Part shown: piece after piece, positions 46,985 to 58,454 of the stretch
Position numbering within the stretch: the first letter of the stretch is position 1
Layout: each line of letters begins with the position of its first letter
Origin: Chamaecrista fasciculata
Taxonomy: Eukaryota; Streptophyta; Magnoliopsida; Fabales; Fabaceae
Direction of reading: 5' to 3'
Assembly: GCA_003254925.1 (NCBI GenBank)
Contig: QANZ01030435.1
Span: 3,966 to 67,965 of the forward strand
DNA length: 64,000 nt
Translations under genes and position numbers: made by a program
The notes under the pieces: model-generated
What the model was told of the DNA's origin: nothing
Seen by the model: the letters and a program-made list of their open reading frames with translations, nothing else
The model's database searches: none

Positions 46985-47377
46985 CTTTTCAAAATCTTCT
47001 GGATTAAAAGTATAGTGCATTGGAAAATTTAGCATATCACCCAAAAAAAAGAAACGATCATCCCATTCAAATTTATCACTATCATTATATATCATAAAAC
47101 ATGTAACAAACCATTCAATAATCACGGGCCTTCTTGCTAAAATTCCATATTTAACATAAAGACTATATCTACCTTCAAGACACGTCAGACAAACGTCCTC
47201 TTCTTCTAATGTATAGACCATCCCAACCCCAGCTGTATATTTTGCTGAAGAGACTCTCAGTGAGGACTTAGCACGGTATTCCTTTGATCCATTTTCACAG
47301 GCACATTCATTAAATTTGTCTCCCACATTTAAAGATTCTGAATCCACATCTATGAGTGCCACTGCCCCTGCAGAAAC
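46985..47377 (-). pseudogene. Captured exon of an unidentified gene (131 codons)
   Basis: Bounded by acceptor TTGAACAG and donor AAAAG|GTCA on the - strand, phase 0 at both ends, fully open for 131 codons. It includes DVCLTCLEGRYSLYVKYG and FEWDDRFFFLGDMLNF. The aromatic-rich second half could be partly membrane-associated. I do not recognise the family. The open frame and clean splice sites indicate a recently captured or still constrained exon. It may belong to the same source gene as neighbouring pieces or a different one. Confidence 0.5.
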
Positions 47378-47836
47378 CTGTTCAATGCAGCACATTAGTT
47401 AAAACCAACTTTTGGTCAAAATTCCTGTAACTATGCTACCCAGCTACATTGAAATAAACATCAACAATAATATTCTCAGGAAAAGAAAATAATAATAATA
47501 AAAATAAAACTGCTTCATAAGTATTTTACATTCACTAAATCATATGAGGTTGTGGAGATTGACATAACGCAAAATAAATCATAACTAAGGTTCAAGTCCA
47601 CCTGTGCAATATCATCCATAATAACTAATTTCTTAATCTCTTCAAGGTGATTCAATGTCAATCAGTTTCAAGCTAAATAAAAAATATCTTAATCTGATAA
47701 ATGAAATATGAACAGATAATATATTGTTATTCATGGTTAATCCACAAACATCATTCATAAAACAAAACACCACAGTTTTGCTTTATATTGAATGAGATAG
47801 GCGTGGTAATCAAAGTATCAAATCTATATATTTAAC

Positions 47837-48014
47837 TGTGGCATCTGGTATGGTTCCGTAGGTTGGTGTCCCTGCTCCAGTGATTTAAACTCACCAACAA
47901 TATCTCCAGCACATCCATGCTTTTTTTCTTCAGACAATTTTGTTCCAGCGTCAGATTGGCGGTTCTTATTGGATCCCCACCATTTGATGTAACTTGTTAA
48001 ATCGATCTTTCTTT
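47837..48014 (-). pseudogene. Captured exon of an AP2-family transcription factor
   Basis: After an acceptor (TTTTTCATAG) the frame reads ERKIDLTSYIKWWGSNK, which matches the end of an AP2 DNA-binding domain (xDLxxYIKWW). A polar segment follows, ending PTEPYQMPQL. It resembles the AP2-like factors of the Arabidopsis At2g41710 type; this subfamily call is from memory of the motif. The AP2 repeats themselves are not present nearby, so it is only a fragment. A GTGAGT within it may act as a donor. Confidence 0.55.
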
Positions 48015-48082
48015 CTATGAAAAAACCACTCAAATAAATATTCACTTTCAGTTGCTAAATCATGACCTGCACCTTTAATTTA

Positions 48083-48968
48083 GTAAAACAGTGAGATAGT
48101 TCGAAGTGATCAGCAGATAAAATAGGTGGAATAAATTGAATTCATGTAGCAGCACATTTTTCAATTGATAAACATAGTTAAGAACCTGATTGCACACTTG
48201 TTCAATGAAAAACTGTTTCAAACTTGAATTGTCCAATACAGAGAAAGCAAGCTTTTCCAAAATCATAGATACTTGAATTGTCCACACAAATGTTGGAGAT
48301 TGTGCCCTAGGGCCAATCGTTTTATGTAAATATGTTGTGAACATATTATTAATTTATGGAAGATAAATTAATGTGTTATCATGTTATTAGCATGTTTACT
48401 ATGATAACATCCATGATTAATTATGAGATAATTAATCTAAATTTGTCCCTGGTCGATTATTTTTGTGGGAACAAAAATGAACTAAGACCAGCATGACCTC
48501 GGTGCATGAGATGCATGCACTAGATGCTGGGACGAGAGTCATGGTGCAATTACGTAAGGTGGTTACGAGTTGCTGGACTGACCCGGAGAGTCCTGCATGG
48601 GTTTAGTCATCAGCTTGCCTCTCCTTGTACGCCTGTAGCGATGCCTTAAACCTGAGGTCATCATTATTCCGGCGTTGCAGTTGTCAGACTTTGGCTTAGT
48701 CTAACGCTGCCCGTAATAGGGTAGCCATAAGGGCTAAGTACGGGTCTGGTTGATTGCCCGTAAAACAGTGAGATAGTTCGAAGTGATCAGTAGATAAAAT
48801 AGGTGGAATAAATTGATCTCATGTAGCAGCACATTTTTCAATTGATAAACATAGTTAAGAACCTGATTGCACACTCTGTTCAATGGAAAACTGTTTCAAA
48901 CTTGAATTGTCCAATACAGAGAAAGCAAGCTTTTCCAAAATCATAGATACCTGAATTGTCCACACAAA
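48083..48968. repeat. About 208-bp duplication enclosing a copia-type LTR fragment
   Basis: 48083-48290 and 48760-48968 are near-identical direct copies (AAAACAGTGAGATAGTTCGA...TGTCCACACAAA). Between them, 48291-48759 begins TGTTGGAGATTGTGCCCTAG, a Ty1/copia-like LTR start, but ends without a CA. Host sequence continues smoothly only after the second copy. The flanks are far too long for a target duplication, so this looks like duplication with an LTR piece trapped at the junction. Confidence 0.8.
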
Positions 48969-49562
48969 TTCCATACCAAGAATTTTTGAAGTAGCAAGGA
49001 ATTTCTCATCACCTGCTGACAAAACCCAGAGTTCAGATCCTGAATGACTACTTCACTCTATTGTAAATCTGTTTCGTCATATATCTATTTGTTTCTTCTG
49101 CTTCTGTAATCTATCTGTTTACTTTACATATATAATAATTTTGAATACTTGAATCATTAATGTTAGAACCATGAATCCTTTAGAGGGGTTAAAAATGAAG
49201 CTAGATATACTTGCTTACTATACTAATGACAGAAGTAAGAAATATTACCCCCGTCCTTTGCTGATTCAAACCACCAGTGGTCGCAATCATCAAATATCGA
49301 TTTGGTTGCGTAATCACTTGAGCATCTGCCACGGGAAAACCATAGTTGCAAAATCACAGCCAAAATTACCCAAAATCGAAAACAACATGTAGGGTTAACC
49401 GATAAGAAGCTTACCTCGCATCAAACCGATAACCACGCGGTCAGCCGGAATCTGAGTTGAAGAACTGCGGCAATGAAATGCGGATCAGAAGAGATGAGAA
49501 GTGGCGGAAAGAAAGTGGCGGAATGAGTCGATGGGGATACGTGCGAAGTAGTGTTGATATAC

Positions 49563-49582
49563 CTCGAGCAAGCGGCGGCCAT
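49563..49582 (-). pseudogene. Possible captured first exon (MAAACSR)
   Basis: On the - strand an ATG in GCC-rich context encodes MAAACSR and ends at a donor (CTCGAG|GTATAT). The 300 bases upstream are purine/pyrimidine-biased (CTTCTT repeats) like a plant 5' UTR. This fits the 5' end of a captured gene. Too short to identify. Confidence 0.35.
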
Positions 49583-50034
49583 GATCTGAGCAAGCGGCGG
49601 CGACGATCAGAGCAAACAACGGAGAAGAATAAGAAAAAGAAGAAGAAGACGGTGAGATGAGGAAAAAAGAGAAGGAAGGCAGGAAAGGCAATGTAGGGTT
49701 AAAAAGAGAGGAAGAGAGCAGCTTGGGTATTTGGAGATTTGGATTTGAATTTTGAATTTTGGATTGAGGAGTTCAGATATGAGATTTGAAGCGGGGAAGT
49801 GATAGAAAGATGAGTTGAAATTTGAAATGGGAAAAAGCGGGATTGAAAAAGTGTCGAAATAAAATGAGATAAATAAATAAAATGAGAAATGTAAAACTAG
49901 AGACACGTGTCAAACAAATGGTGCGAGTGACCTATTAAAAAGTGGAGCAACTCGCTCTCAAATTGCAACACATATGCAAAGGTGGTTTTTGTTTTTTTGG
50001 ATTATATAGATTATATAGATATAGATTATATAGA

Positions 50035-51410
50035 TATTAGCTCAACTTTGGGCTATATTCATTTTATGGCATAGAGTTTCTTAGCAGTTTTTTAATTTTG
50101 GTCCTCATTAGATGATAGTTTCAAATGGGCGTTAAGGAAAAACTTGTAATTCTGAAGTTATTGCATTTTGACTTAAAATAAGAAAGATATGACAAATTTC
50201 AAATTTCACTCATTCAATCATGAGCGGCCCACTTTTAGAAACCAATTTGATTTTGTTTAATAGCAGTCTCAATTAGACAGAGAAATGACTCGTCAAAATT
50301 TTTATGCCAGTTAGCTTCTTTATTTTTAGAATCAATCACCACTTTCAAATACTTCAAATTTTATTCTCACTAAATGCTATGCATACGAAGTTTCTTCTTT
50401 TTAATATATATATATATATATAACTAGATTATTTTGAAACAATCAAACTTATTTACTCTATAGGAGTGATAAACATTTGAATTTTAAACTGCAAATCTTT
50501 GATTTTGCAAGCTCTCAAACTCCTCTATAAATAGACCCATCTCTTCTCTTTTCTTTTCTTTTTTTTTTTCTTGTAGCACTAATAATAATATTTTTTTTTT
50601 TGTAATTGATTGTAGTAACTCTTCGTTGATCTACTATGCATGAAGGACTTTGTCCATAATGACATAAACCATAATGACATAGACCACGTTCTAAAACACA
50701 TGGCATAGACTAGGAGATCCCAAGATACAAAGACAAGCAATGGTGAAGACGTTGCCTACAATAACATGGATCACCTTGCAAAGCACATAGCAAATTTAAG
50801 AGGCCTGATGATACAAAAGCAGAAGATGATGCTAAAGACATTGACCACAATAGTGTGACTCACATTCCAAAGCATGTACCTATCAGTTCATGAGCAATGT
50901 TTGAATCACAAATTTAATCATTACATATCTAGTTAAATAATTTCACACCCTAATAATATCCTCTTTCAAAATCTCATTCAAACACCATTTAATCAATAAT
51001 CTAATATCTTATTATCTATCGGTTCATGAGCAATGTTTGAATCACAGATTTGATTAGCAGCAGATAAGAACTTGGTTTAGTTATAATTATATGACATTGG
51101 CTTTTGAATCCAAACATGAATTAGTAGTTCATCCTCACATTTGGTTTCCTCACTTTTTGATGTGATAGAAGTTCATTTGTTTCCATTAATTCATTTCAAG
51201 TTTATTTAAACTTTCATGAGCAATGACCATAAGGATCAGGGACAGAGGCAGGAATTTTACCCTGGGGGGCCAAATTTTTTTTCTCAACTATCATATATAA
51301 TATAAATATATCTTATGCTTGTTAAATACAAAAATATTTATTAATAATTTTAAAAATCTAATTATATAAGAATATTTATAATATTAATGTCATTAAATAA
51401 TACATTTAAG
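50035..51410. other. AT-rich intergenic DNA
   Basis: Contains an (AT)n run near 50406-50422 and a repeated phrase about TTCATGAGCAATGTTTGAATCAC (50886 and 51025), each followed by similar AT-rich text, marking a small duplication. No gene recognised. Confidence 0.5.
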
Positions 51411-51640
51411 CTGACAACTCAGTCCCTGAAATATTAAAATGCATATTTAGTCCTTGAAAGATCAAAATGATATATTTTTTAGTCTCTCAAAAATTAAAAC
51501 GGTACACTATTTAGTCTATAAAAAGGACTGGTTAGTATATTATTTTAATCTTTTAGAGACTAAATTATACATTTGAATCTTTCAGGATTTGAGTTGTCTG
51601 CTCAGTGATCTTTTATGGACCAAATTATTAATTTAATAAA
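51411..51640. mobile_element. MITE-like inverted-repeat element
   Basis: The left arm CTGACAACTCAGTCCCTGAAA is complementary to the right arm TTTCAGGATTTGAGTTGTCTG, with further TTTAGTCCTTGAAAGA-type repeats between. Non-coding. Confidence 0.6.
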
Positions 51641-52084
51641 ATTGTTAATGTTAATAATAACACATTCTTAAATGTTGTTGAATTCCTAAATTGTTTCAAC
51701 TTTCATCTTTCATGCCTCTCCTACTATCAAACCAAACTATATAATATATTAGGGTGAAACAATGAAATTTAAAAGGGAGTAATACTACATATAATAGGAA
51801 AATATAAAATACAATAGAAAGAAAGAAAGTGATAATAATTTAGACTAATTTAAAAGATCTTAAATATTATAGGAAAAAATTAGAATAGGCAATTCTTACT
51901 TCTACAAGGTATTGTGTATTTCCTCAAGGCATGGTGTATCACGTTATGTATGGGTATTAGTATATACATATATACTTTGGCAAATGCATGATATAAAAGG
52001 CCTATTATAATTGATTGTTATATTATGTATTTTTAATATGAAAGTGAGGTTAGAGACCATTTGACTATTTTTTATATTTTTGAC

Positions 52085-53560
52085 CACTCTATGTCATTTC
52101 TGGCTACTTTTGGTGATAGTGAATGAATAGCAATTCTCTGCCACTATTTATAAAGTTTTTTGAAGTCTCAATCATCATTAATTTGCCATAAGAGCAAATG
52201 TAATTTATGGCATGACATACTCAATTTGTTTACAGAGAAATTAGTATTCTTGAAACAAACATATAAATTTTGTTAATGACAATGCCCATTGTTGTCAAAC
52301 TCGAGTTTTAACTCGTAAACTCGCCGAGTTTACCCCCTAAAATCGTGTAAACTTGGCTCAAACTCGGACCTGAGGTGAACTCGGAGCAAACTCGAGTTTT
52401 AACTCGTAAACTCGGTAAACTCGCGAGTTTGCAGTAAACTCGGCGAGTTCACTCCCTTATTTTTTTTCTTTGGTTTTTGTCAAATAAAACCAACCCATTC
52501 AGCAAAAAAAACCAACCCAAGCATAAAAAAACCAACCCACACTTAATATTACCCTAAACCTAATCTATCTTCGACAATTTCCCAAATTTTTCTGCCTCTT
52601 GCGACTTGCTCTGCCTCTTGCGACTTGCCTTCAAAATTTTCTCCCTTCTTCGACTTGCTCTGCCTTCTGCAACTCGCCGTGCCGTCGACGCCTTCCGACG
52701 ACGTCGTCGATGCCGTCGATGCCTTCCCTTGTTGCTGCCGCTGGGTATGTGTCAATATAAACCTAATCTATCTTTGTTATTTCATTGGCTGTGAGTTTGT
52801 GAATGTCTGAATGTATGAATGTGAGTTTGGGTATGTTAATGTGAATATGTTAATGTATGATTTATGAATGGATGAATGTGAGTTTGTGACTAGGGGATGG
52901 ATATGTAATATGATTTATGAATGTATTTTGATTTAATTTTACACTTAAAGAAAATGATATATATGTGTAAATTTTATTCTGCATACGTAGGTAAACTCGG
53001 CGAGTTTACGATCCGAGTTTACCCCCTCCACGAGTTTGGTTAAACTCTCGAGTTTGACAACCTTGACAATGCCAATCTTAATCGTGATTCTAGCAATATA
53101 TCTATAGAGAATACCTGATGTGTAACTTGTTGCTCACAAGTTTGAATAATATACCATATATAAAGTGAAATCAAATAATTAACATTGATCACCATTCATT
53201 AATTCGTCCATTGTAATCAATGTGATTATTCAAAATTGATATGTTGTCATATTGAAAACGATGACAGGACCCGTGGGAAGCTGATGTGTGATCAATTAAT
53301 GATTACATGGCAATTATAAACCTGACATTTGGCTGCTTACAGTCCTACTCATCATTTTCGGCTGCCAACTAAGCTTCCACGTTAGCAATATTAATTAGCA
53401 GCATTTATTGACTTTGAAAATTTATTGCAAACTGAATATGTGTCGAACTCCCTTTGGCTAATTAGTCATTAATACAGTAAATGCTACAGGTCACGTGGCA
53501 GCCAAAAACAATCAATCTAATAGGCCTCTGCTATTAGTCATATATATTAGATTATTGTGA
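52085..53560 (-). promoter_or_regulatory. Orphan copy of the RPA-like gene promoter region
   Basis: Excluding the inserted element at 52287-53064, this region aligns along its length with 56530-57220, the upstream region of the RPA70-like pseudogene, in the same orientation. Both have TATAAATAG (- strand; here at 52145-52152), a repeated GACAGGACCCGTG segment, CACGTGGC/CACATGGC and CTCTGCTATTAGTC. No RPA coding sequence follows on the left. It is therefore a promoter left without its gene. Confidence 0.7.
52287..53064. mobile_element. MULE-like element rich in AAACTCG palindromes
   Basis: Flanked by the 9-bp duplication GACAATGCC (52278-52286 and 53065-53073). The ends are complementary (TTGTCAAACTCGAG... 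and CTCGAGTTTGACAA). The termini carry many AAACTCG/CGAGTTT words. The interior has a GC-rich block (52600-52745) with a weak - strand frame but no recognised protein. The empty-site sequence is visible in the paralogous copy at about 56712-56730, which supports this boundary. Confidence 0.85.
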
Positions 53561-54450
53561 ATCTGCAATCTTACCATAGTGTCCCTCAATTACGGATATT
53601 AATAAGAGACTAAACAATCAAATACAATCCTATTTAATTACAATCGAAGTGTTCTAAAAGGTATATATATAATTGTCATAATAGTTTAAATTGACATTAC
53701 CATGATCATAGAAATCATATAAAGTTTTAATGTTTAATCATTGTTTAAAATATAAATAGATTTTATTTCCCATTATGGGTTGTAAAAAGTTAAAATGTAT
53801 AATAATAATTAATGCGAATTTGCAATCTTACCAATGAATCCATCAATTAACGATCCAAAAATGCGATTATACATACAATTACAATCATATTACCTTTTCT
53901 GATAAATTCCTTCAATGGTAATTACATAATTACCTTAAAACTTGAATTTACCATATAGGTGATTATATTGAATTATCCTAACCTAGAATAATGACTTGTT
54001 AAAATTAACTATGTGATTAATTTTCATTATAAGCAATTAATAGGTTTAATTGTAATTGCAGAAATATAATCAATCAACTAACAATATTAATTAATATTTG
54101 TCAATCTACAATATATTAATACCAAATTAATTATAATTTAGCATAACTTTATTACGTCCACTGAAAAATGGAACAAATCTTTTTTTTCATTCTAATATAT
54201 TACTGCTATAGTATATCATAATGCGAGACAACTACTGATTTCCACATCCATTTCTTATTTTTAAATAATATTGCTTTTCAACGTTAACTATTAAATAATA
54301 GTATGCTAACCAACGAAATACCATTCATGTTAATACATAATTATTAACTAAAATGTATTATTCTAAAAAAAATTTATACCAATTTGATTAGACTAAAGCA
54401 GTCATATGGAACCAATTTTAATTTTTTTATTAAATTTTATACTAAAATTA
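53561..54450. other. AT-rich spacer with short duplication
   Basis: The phrase TGCAATCTTACCA occurs at about 53567 and 53820 with similar surroundings. Otherwise AT-rich. No gene. Confidence 0.5.
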
Positions 54451-54457
54451 TATTTTA

Positions 54458-56499
54458 GTCTTAAATTTGTTTGGATGTCAATGTATCATTATAATTGAGT
54501 TGTGTTATATTGTTTACATTGTCTTTCCCACTGCCTTCACCAGTTTGAGTTGTGATTCCAGTTGCTTCACTGTAAAATGAATTACATCATGAAACAATTA
54601 GAGAGAATATATTATATGATTTTAATTTAAATAAAAAAATCATACCACCTTGACAGCATTAAATCGGTTGATAGTGTCCTGATCATCTGACATCTTGCTA
54701 ACAATGAATCATGACATGCTTGAACTTGAAAAGTTCTTCACTTTAACTTTGAATATGAACATCTTCTCCAAGAATTTGTCAAATATTTCAGGAGTCTGGC
54801 TTTCACCATCATCAGTCTGTCAACAGTTATAACACATTTACATAATCACGAAAAATTATCCAAGTAGACTTTTTTAAACAACAATAAAAATGGAAAATCT
54901 GATAAATTACCTGAGGGGTTGTGTCAATTAGATGATCAACAGACATACTGATAAACTTAGCACAGTCACGATCCCATAAAGTTAGCATTGCAGTCCCAGA
55001 ATCATCAATTACCATTAGCATCACTTTGTACCTGCAAATGTCCATCCATGCATCAAAATTTCATGTTGATTATAAATTAAAATACACAAATCAAATACCT
55101 TCTCAACTCTAAAACTCAGAATTAATAATTAATAATATCAATGAAAAGTTATACTAACCTATTCACACAATTGCTATAAAATTGTGAACACTTGTCACAA
55201 TTAAATCCTTTGCCCTGAGGTTTGATCTTGACTGAGCATTTTCTGCACGACTGATAATACCATCCATTATCAGTATCAACCTTCAAAACAGTAGCAATTA
55301 TGCAACATATTGTTGAATCTTCAGCATCATAGAGCTCATTGACTGACACAAATGGGATCCCTACAAATGAGAGATCACCATTTGAAGCTGTAGCACTTGG
55401 TGACATTAATTCGCCTGGGTTGAGTGATGCTACAAAGTTTTGAAACAGAGGAATATCAGCATTCATGATCAGTCGTGTAGCATACATCGGATTTGTGACC
55501 TGTCGAGCACCATTAAATTCCTTTATACGTGCCCATTAAACTGCTATTACGACAGGAACATCCTTATTTTTCCCAAGCCAATCCTGTATCTGTTCGTAAA
55601 ATTGGCCCCATAATGTTACAGACACCATGTTCTTACTGCAAAATACAAATAAGGAAAATTTAATCTAACACATATGACATATCACATTGTCATTATTCCA
55701 TATTGTATTTAAAAAGTATACATTTACAAACTACAAAAGTAACATACTCCTTGTCGTGAATATCGATAGTAAGTCGCTTCTTTTTTCCACTTTTTTCTAC
55801 GGTCTCAATAACATCAGAAACACCACACAGTTTACCCATAATATCTGTAAAAGTAAACATTGTCAAAATTCCAATACATATTCAAATTCATGTGATAAAT
55901 TCATAATAATGTTCTATTAGAAGTTAGGAGTTTTTCATAGTAATCAATACCAATCAAGTAGTTCAGATTAGTATGCTTGTCTATTATGTAATGAAATGAC
56001 ACATCACTAATTCCATAACGATCAATTTTAGGGTCATCCTCCACCTTGGCAATTCGAGTGCTTGTTTGGAATGTTAATCTGTAATCATGATGGGTGGCGC
56101 GGAAATTGTTGTTGTTCTGACCAACAGCAAATTGAGATATGACATATATGTCACCTTCCTTCATTAAGTTTTTGAATTTCTTCATCTGGCTACTTTTAAT
56201 AGTAGCTTGTATCAATCCATTCTGATATAGAGTGTGAATATTAGAACAAAGATCGATTTTAGTAGAGGAAACATATTTGTCTATCTACAATGATTGATGT
56301 ATGAACAATCAAGATTAAAAAAAAAAAAGAATTATACCATTTTATCGCACAGAACCATTTCATACATTCCCTCTACCACGTCTGGGGATGTGGCATTGCT
56401 GAACGAAGCCATCCACCACAAACGCACAACATGGGCCTTCAACGTAATGTTTGTCTTCGTAGGGCCAATGGATGAAATAGGAAGAAACTTACCAGCCAT
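54458..56499 (-). pseudogene. RPA70-like single-strand DNA-binding protein gene, two stops
   Basis: The - strand exons join in phase: 56499-56338, 56221-55951, 55844-55748, 55635-55159, 55031-54911 and 54816-54649, with a possible last exon near 54458-54570. The start MAGKFLPISSIGP opens an N-terminal OB fold. Later OB segments follow (VTLWGQFYEQIQDW and MLTLWDRDC), plus a four-Cys zinc finger (CRKC...CDKC) as in the C-terminal domain of RPA1. Such proteins coat single-stranded DNA in replication and repair; plants have many divergent copies, some inside transposons. In-frame stops TAA (55536-55538) and TGA (54709-54711) interrupt it, and the last junction does not stay in phase. Splice sites are otherwise intact, so it is a recently inactivated copy. 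Confidence 0.82.
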
Positions 56500-56529
56500 A
56501 ACAATAATTGGATTGAGAATAACCACTGT

Positions 56530-57220
56530 TCTGAGTATATAAAACGTTCAGCTGATGATGTTTGATCTGCATAATTCTGCAGCTATTTATACAACGATTT
56601 CAAACAGCACGACTCATTAATTTGCTATTACAATGGCCTCAATTTGTGGCATAACAGGCTCAATCTGTTTGTTCAAAAGTGAGTAGTGCTGAAACACATA
56701 TAAAAATTCTGGTTAATGACATTGCCAATTGTAAGAGAGATTGTAGCAATTTGTCTATAGAGCATCGGTTTATTCCATGGAATTGTCAACTGACTTGAAT
56801 TTTATACCATATATAAATATTTAACAACTAATTAACATTTATAACAATTGTCCCATTCGTCCATTTCAATCAATTTGATCATTCAAAGTTTATATGTTGC
56901 CAATTTAAAAACGATGACAGGACCTGTGTATGGCTGATGTGTGATCAATCAAGGATTACATGACAATTAACCCAATGACACTTGGCTGATTAGAGTCCAG
57001 CTCATTATTTTTGGCCGCCAACTTAGCTACCACGTTCACAGTATTAATTGACAGCATTTATTGATAGTGGAAATTTATTGCAAAAGGCATAGGTGTGTAG
57101 CTCTCATTGGCCAATTAGTCTTAATGACATTAAATGCTACAGGCCACATGGCAGCCATAGACTGTCAATCTAATAGACCTCTGCTATTAGTCCTATATAT
57201 TAGATTGCTTGCTAATGAGG
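56530..57220 (-). promoter_or_regulatory. Upstream region of the RPA70-like pseudogene
   Basis: TATAAATAG on the - strand (TATTTATA at 56584-56591 on +) lies about 85 bases upstream of the ATG at 56499, a normal promoter spacing. The following 600 bases are the second copy of the duplicated block also found at 52085-53560 and contain the uninterrupted version of the MULE target site. Confidence 0.6.
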
Positions 57221-57972
57221 ACCTTTGGAAAAAATCAGTATTTTCATAGTTAAAATATTTGCTAAAAATTAAAATGAGCAATGAACATTAATTAGGGATG
57301 ACAATGAATAGTGTATCATGTATGTACTCGATGATTTTAGTAGTATTTTTGTATTTGTTGATCTTATCTATAATATCATGTATCCACCGATACCTCCGGT
57401 CCCCTTGGTTAGCAATAGATAAATTGGAACATTGGGATCTGTGTTCCAGGATTGGTAGGAAGGAGAATGATCTAATATCATGTACCCTATTCGTATCTGA
57501 AAAATTAATATACGTATATGCACTTTATCATGATATTCAATATCTAATAAATATCTGAAATATTTAAAATATTTGAAAATAATAGATATAAAATAAGATA
57601 TCAATTCAAAAATTAGATATATCTAAATTCTAATACCTATTACCCAATATGTGCTAACTACAATAAAATAATTAAAAAATATCTAAAAGATATAATAAAA
57701 TATTTGTATTATAAAATATCGAATACTGGGTACCAGAACTACTCGTTTATTTCAAATGGATATCAGTTTAGTTGAAACAATATCCGTATCCACTAGATGT
57801 TTGATAATTTTTTTATTTTTCATTACTCATACCCTATCTATATCCAGCATATGATGAATACCAAATATTTTTTATAGGTAAATTCATAAGGATATCTTTG
57901 ATGGTTTTTTTTAAAATAAAAAATATAAAAAGAAATGTAGATTTGTACACAAAAAAAATTATTTCGATATAT
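57221..57972. other. AT-rich spacer
   Basis: Many ATATCTAA/TAGATAT words; nothing gene-like seen. Confidence 0.5.
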
Positions 57973-58454
57973 GGTAAGAGTGTCCCAATACAAGTGGACT
58001 AATGACCAATTGCCACGTGGCACTTCAAAGTTTTTTTTCATTTTTTTCTCTTTGCAACATTTTAATGTGTTGCTGTTTATTTTTTTTTAAATTTTATTCT
58101 TTGCAACAGTAAAAAATGCTGCCTATTAGTATTTTTATTTAAACAAATTTTTTTATTTATTTAAAAATATTTTAACTTATTATTAATCATAAAATATATA
58201 TTTTATAAAATATAATAATAAAAAATTAAAAAATTAATTATCATATTTACATATTATTGTTAACTAATTTTATGTTGTTAATCATTTTTTTGTTGTTGCA
58301 TATTAAAATTATATGTTAATAATTAAATATATATTTTATACAAAATATAAACTTTCTATCAATCTCCTAATATTTAAAATTGGATTCATTGGTATAATTA
58401 AATCATTTGATATACACTTTGATCGTCTTCAAATATCCTAAATTGTCTATAACC

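Larger units (their letters stand above)
44506..50034 (-). mobile_element. Probable non-autonomous Helitron carrying gene fragments
   Basis: Read on the - strand, the right end is a TC start (TCTATATAATCTATATC, preceded by host A). The left end is a GC hairpin (CGTGCG-AA-CGCACG, + 44519-44532), nine bases, then CTAG (+ 44506-44509) followed by host T. Hairpin plus CTRR between A and T is the Helitron signature. About 5.5 kb, no Rep/helicase. Inside are several exon-like pieces all on the - strand (49563-49582, 47837-48014, 46985-47377, 46232-46295) and a copia-type LTR fragment, as in gene-capturing plant Helitrons. The 5' end could be placed about 10 bp further in because the TATAGATT word is repeated. 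Confidence 0.7.

Noticed and set aside
48291..48759. Cassandra-type TRIM or solo LTR
   Set aside because: No 5S-rRNA-like segment is visible, there is no CA end and no short target duplication. It is an LTR fragment inside a larger duplication.
49457..49906. Three overlapping frames on both strands
   Set aside because: Low-complexity purine/pyrimidine repeat; no domain. Only a possible 7-codon first exon was kept as a weak candidate.
52085..57220. The two promoter copies as LTRs of one retroelement enclosing an RPA gene
   Set aside because: They lack TG..CA ends, primer-binding site and target duplication, and the upstream copy has a TATA box placed for the RPA ATG.
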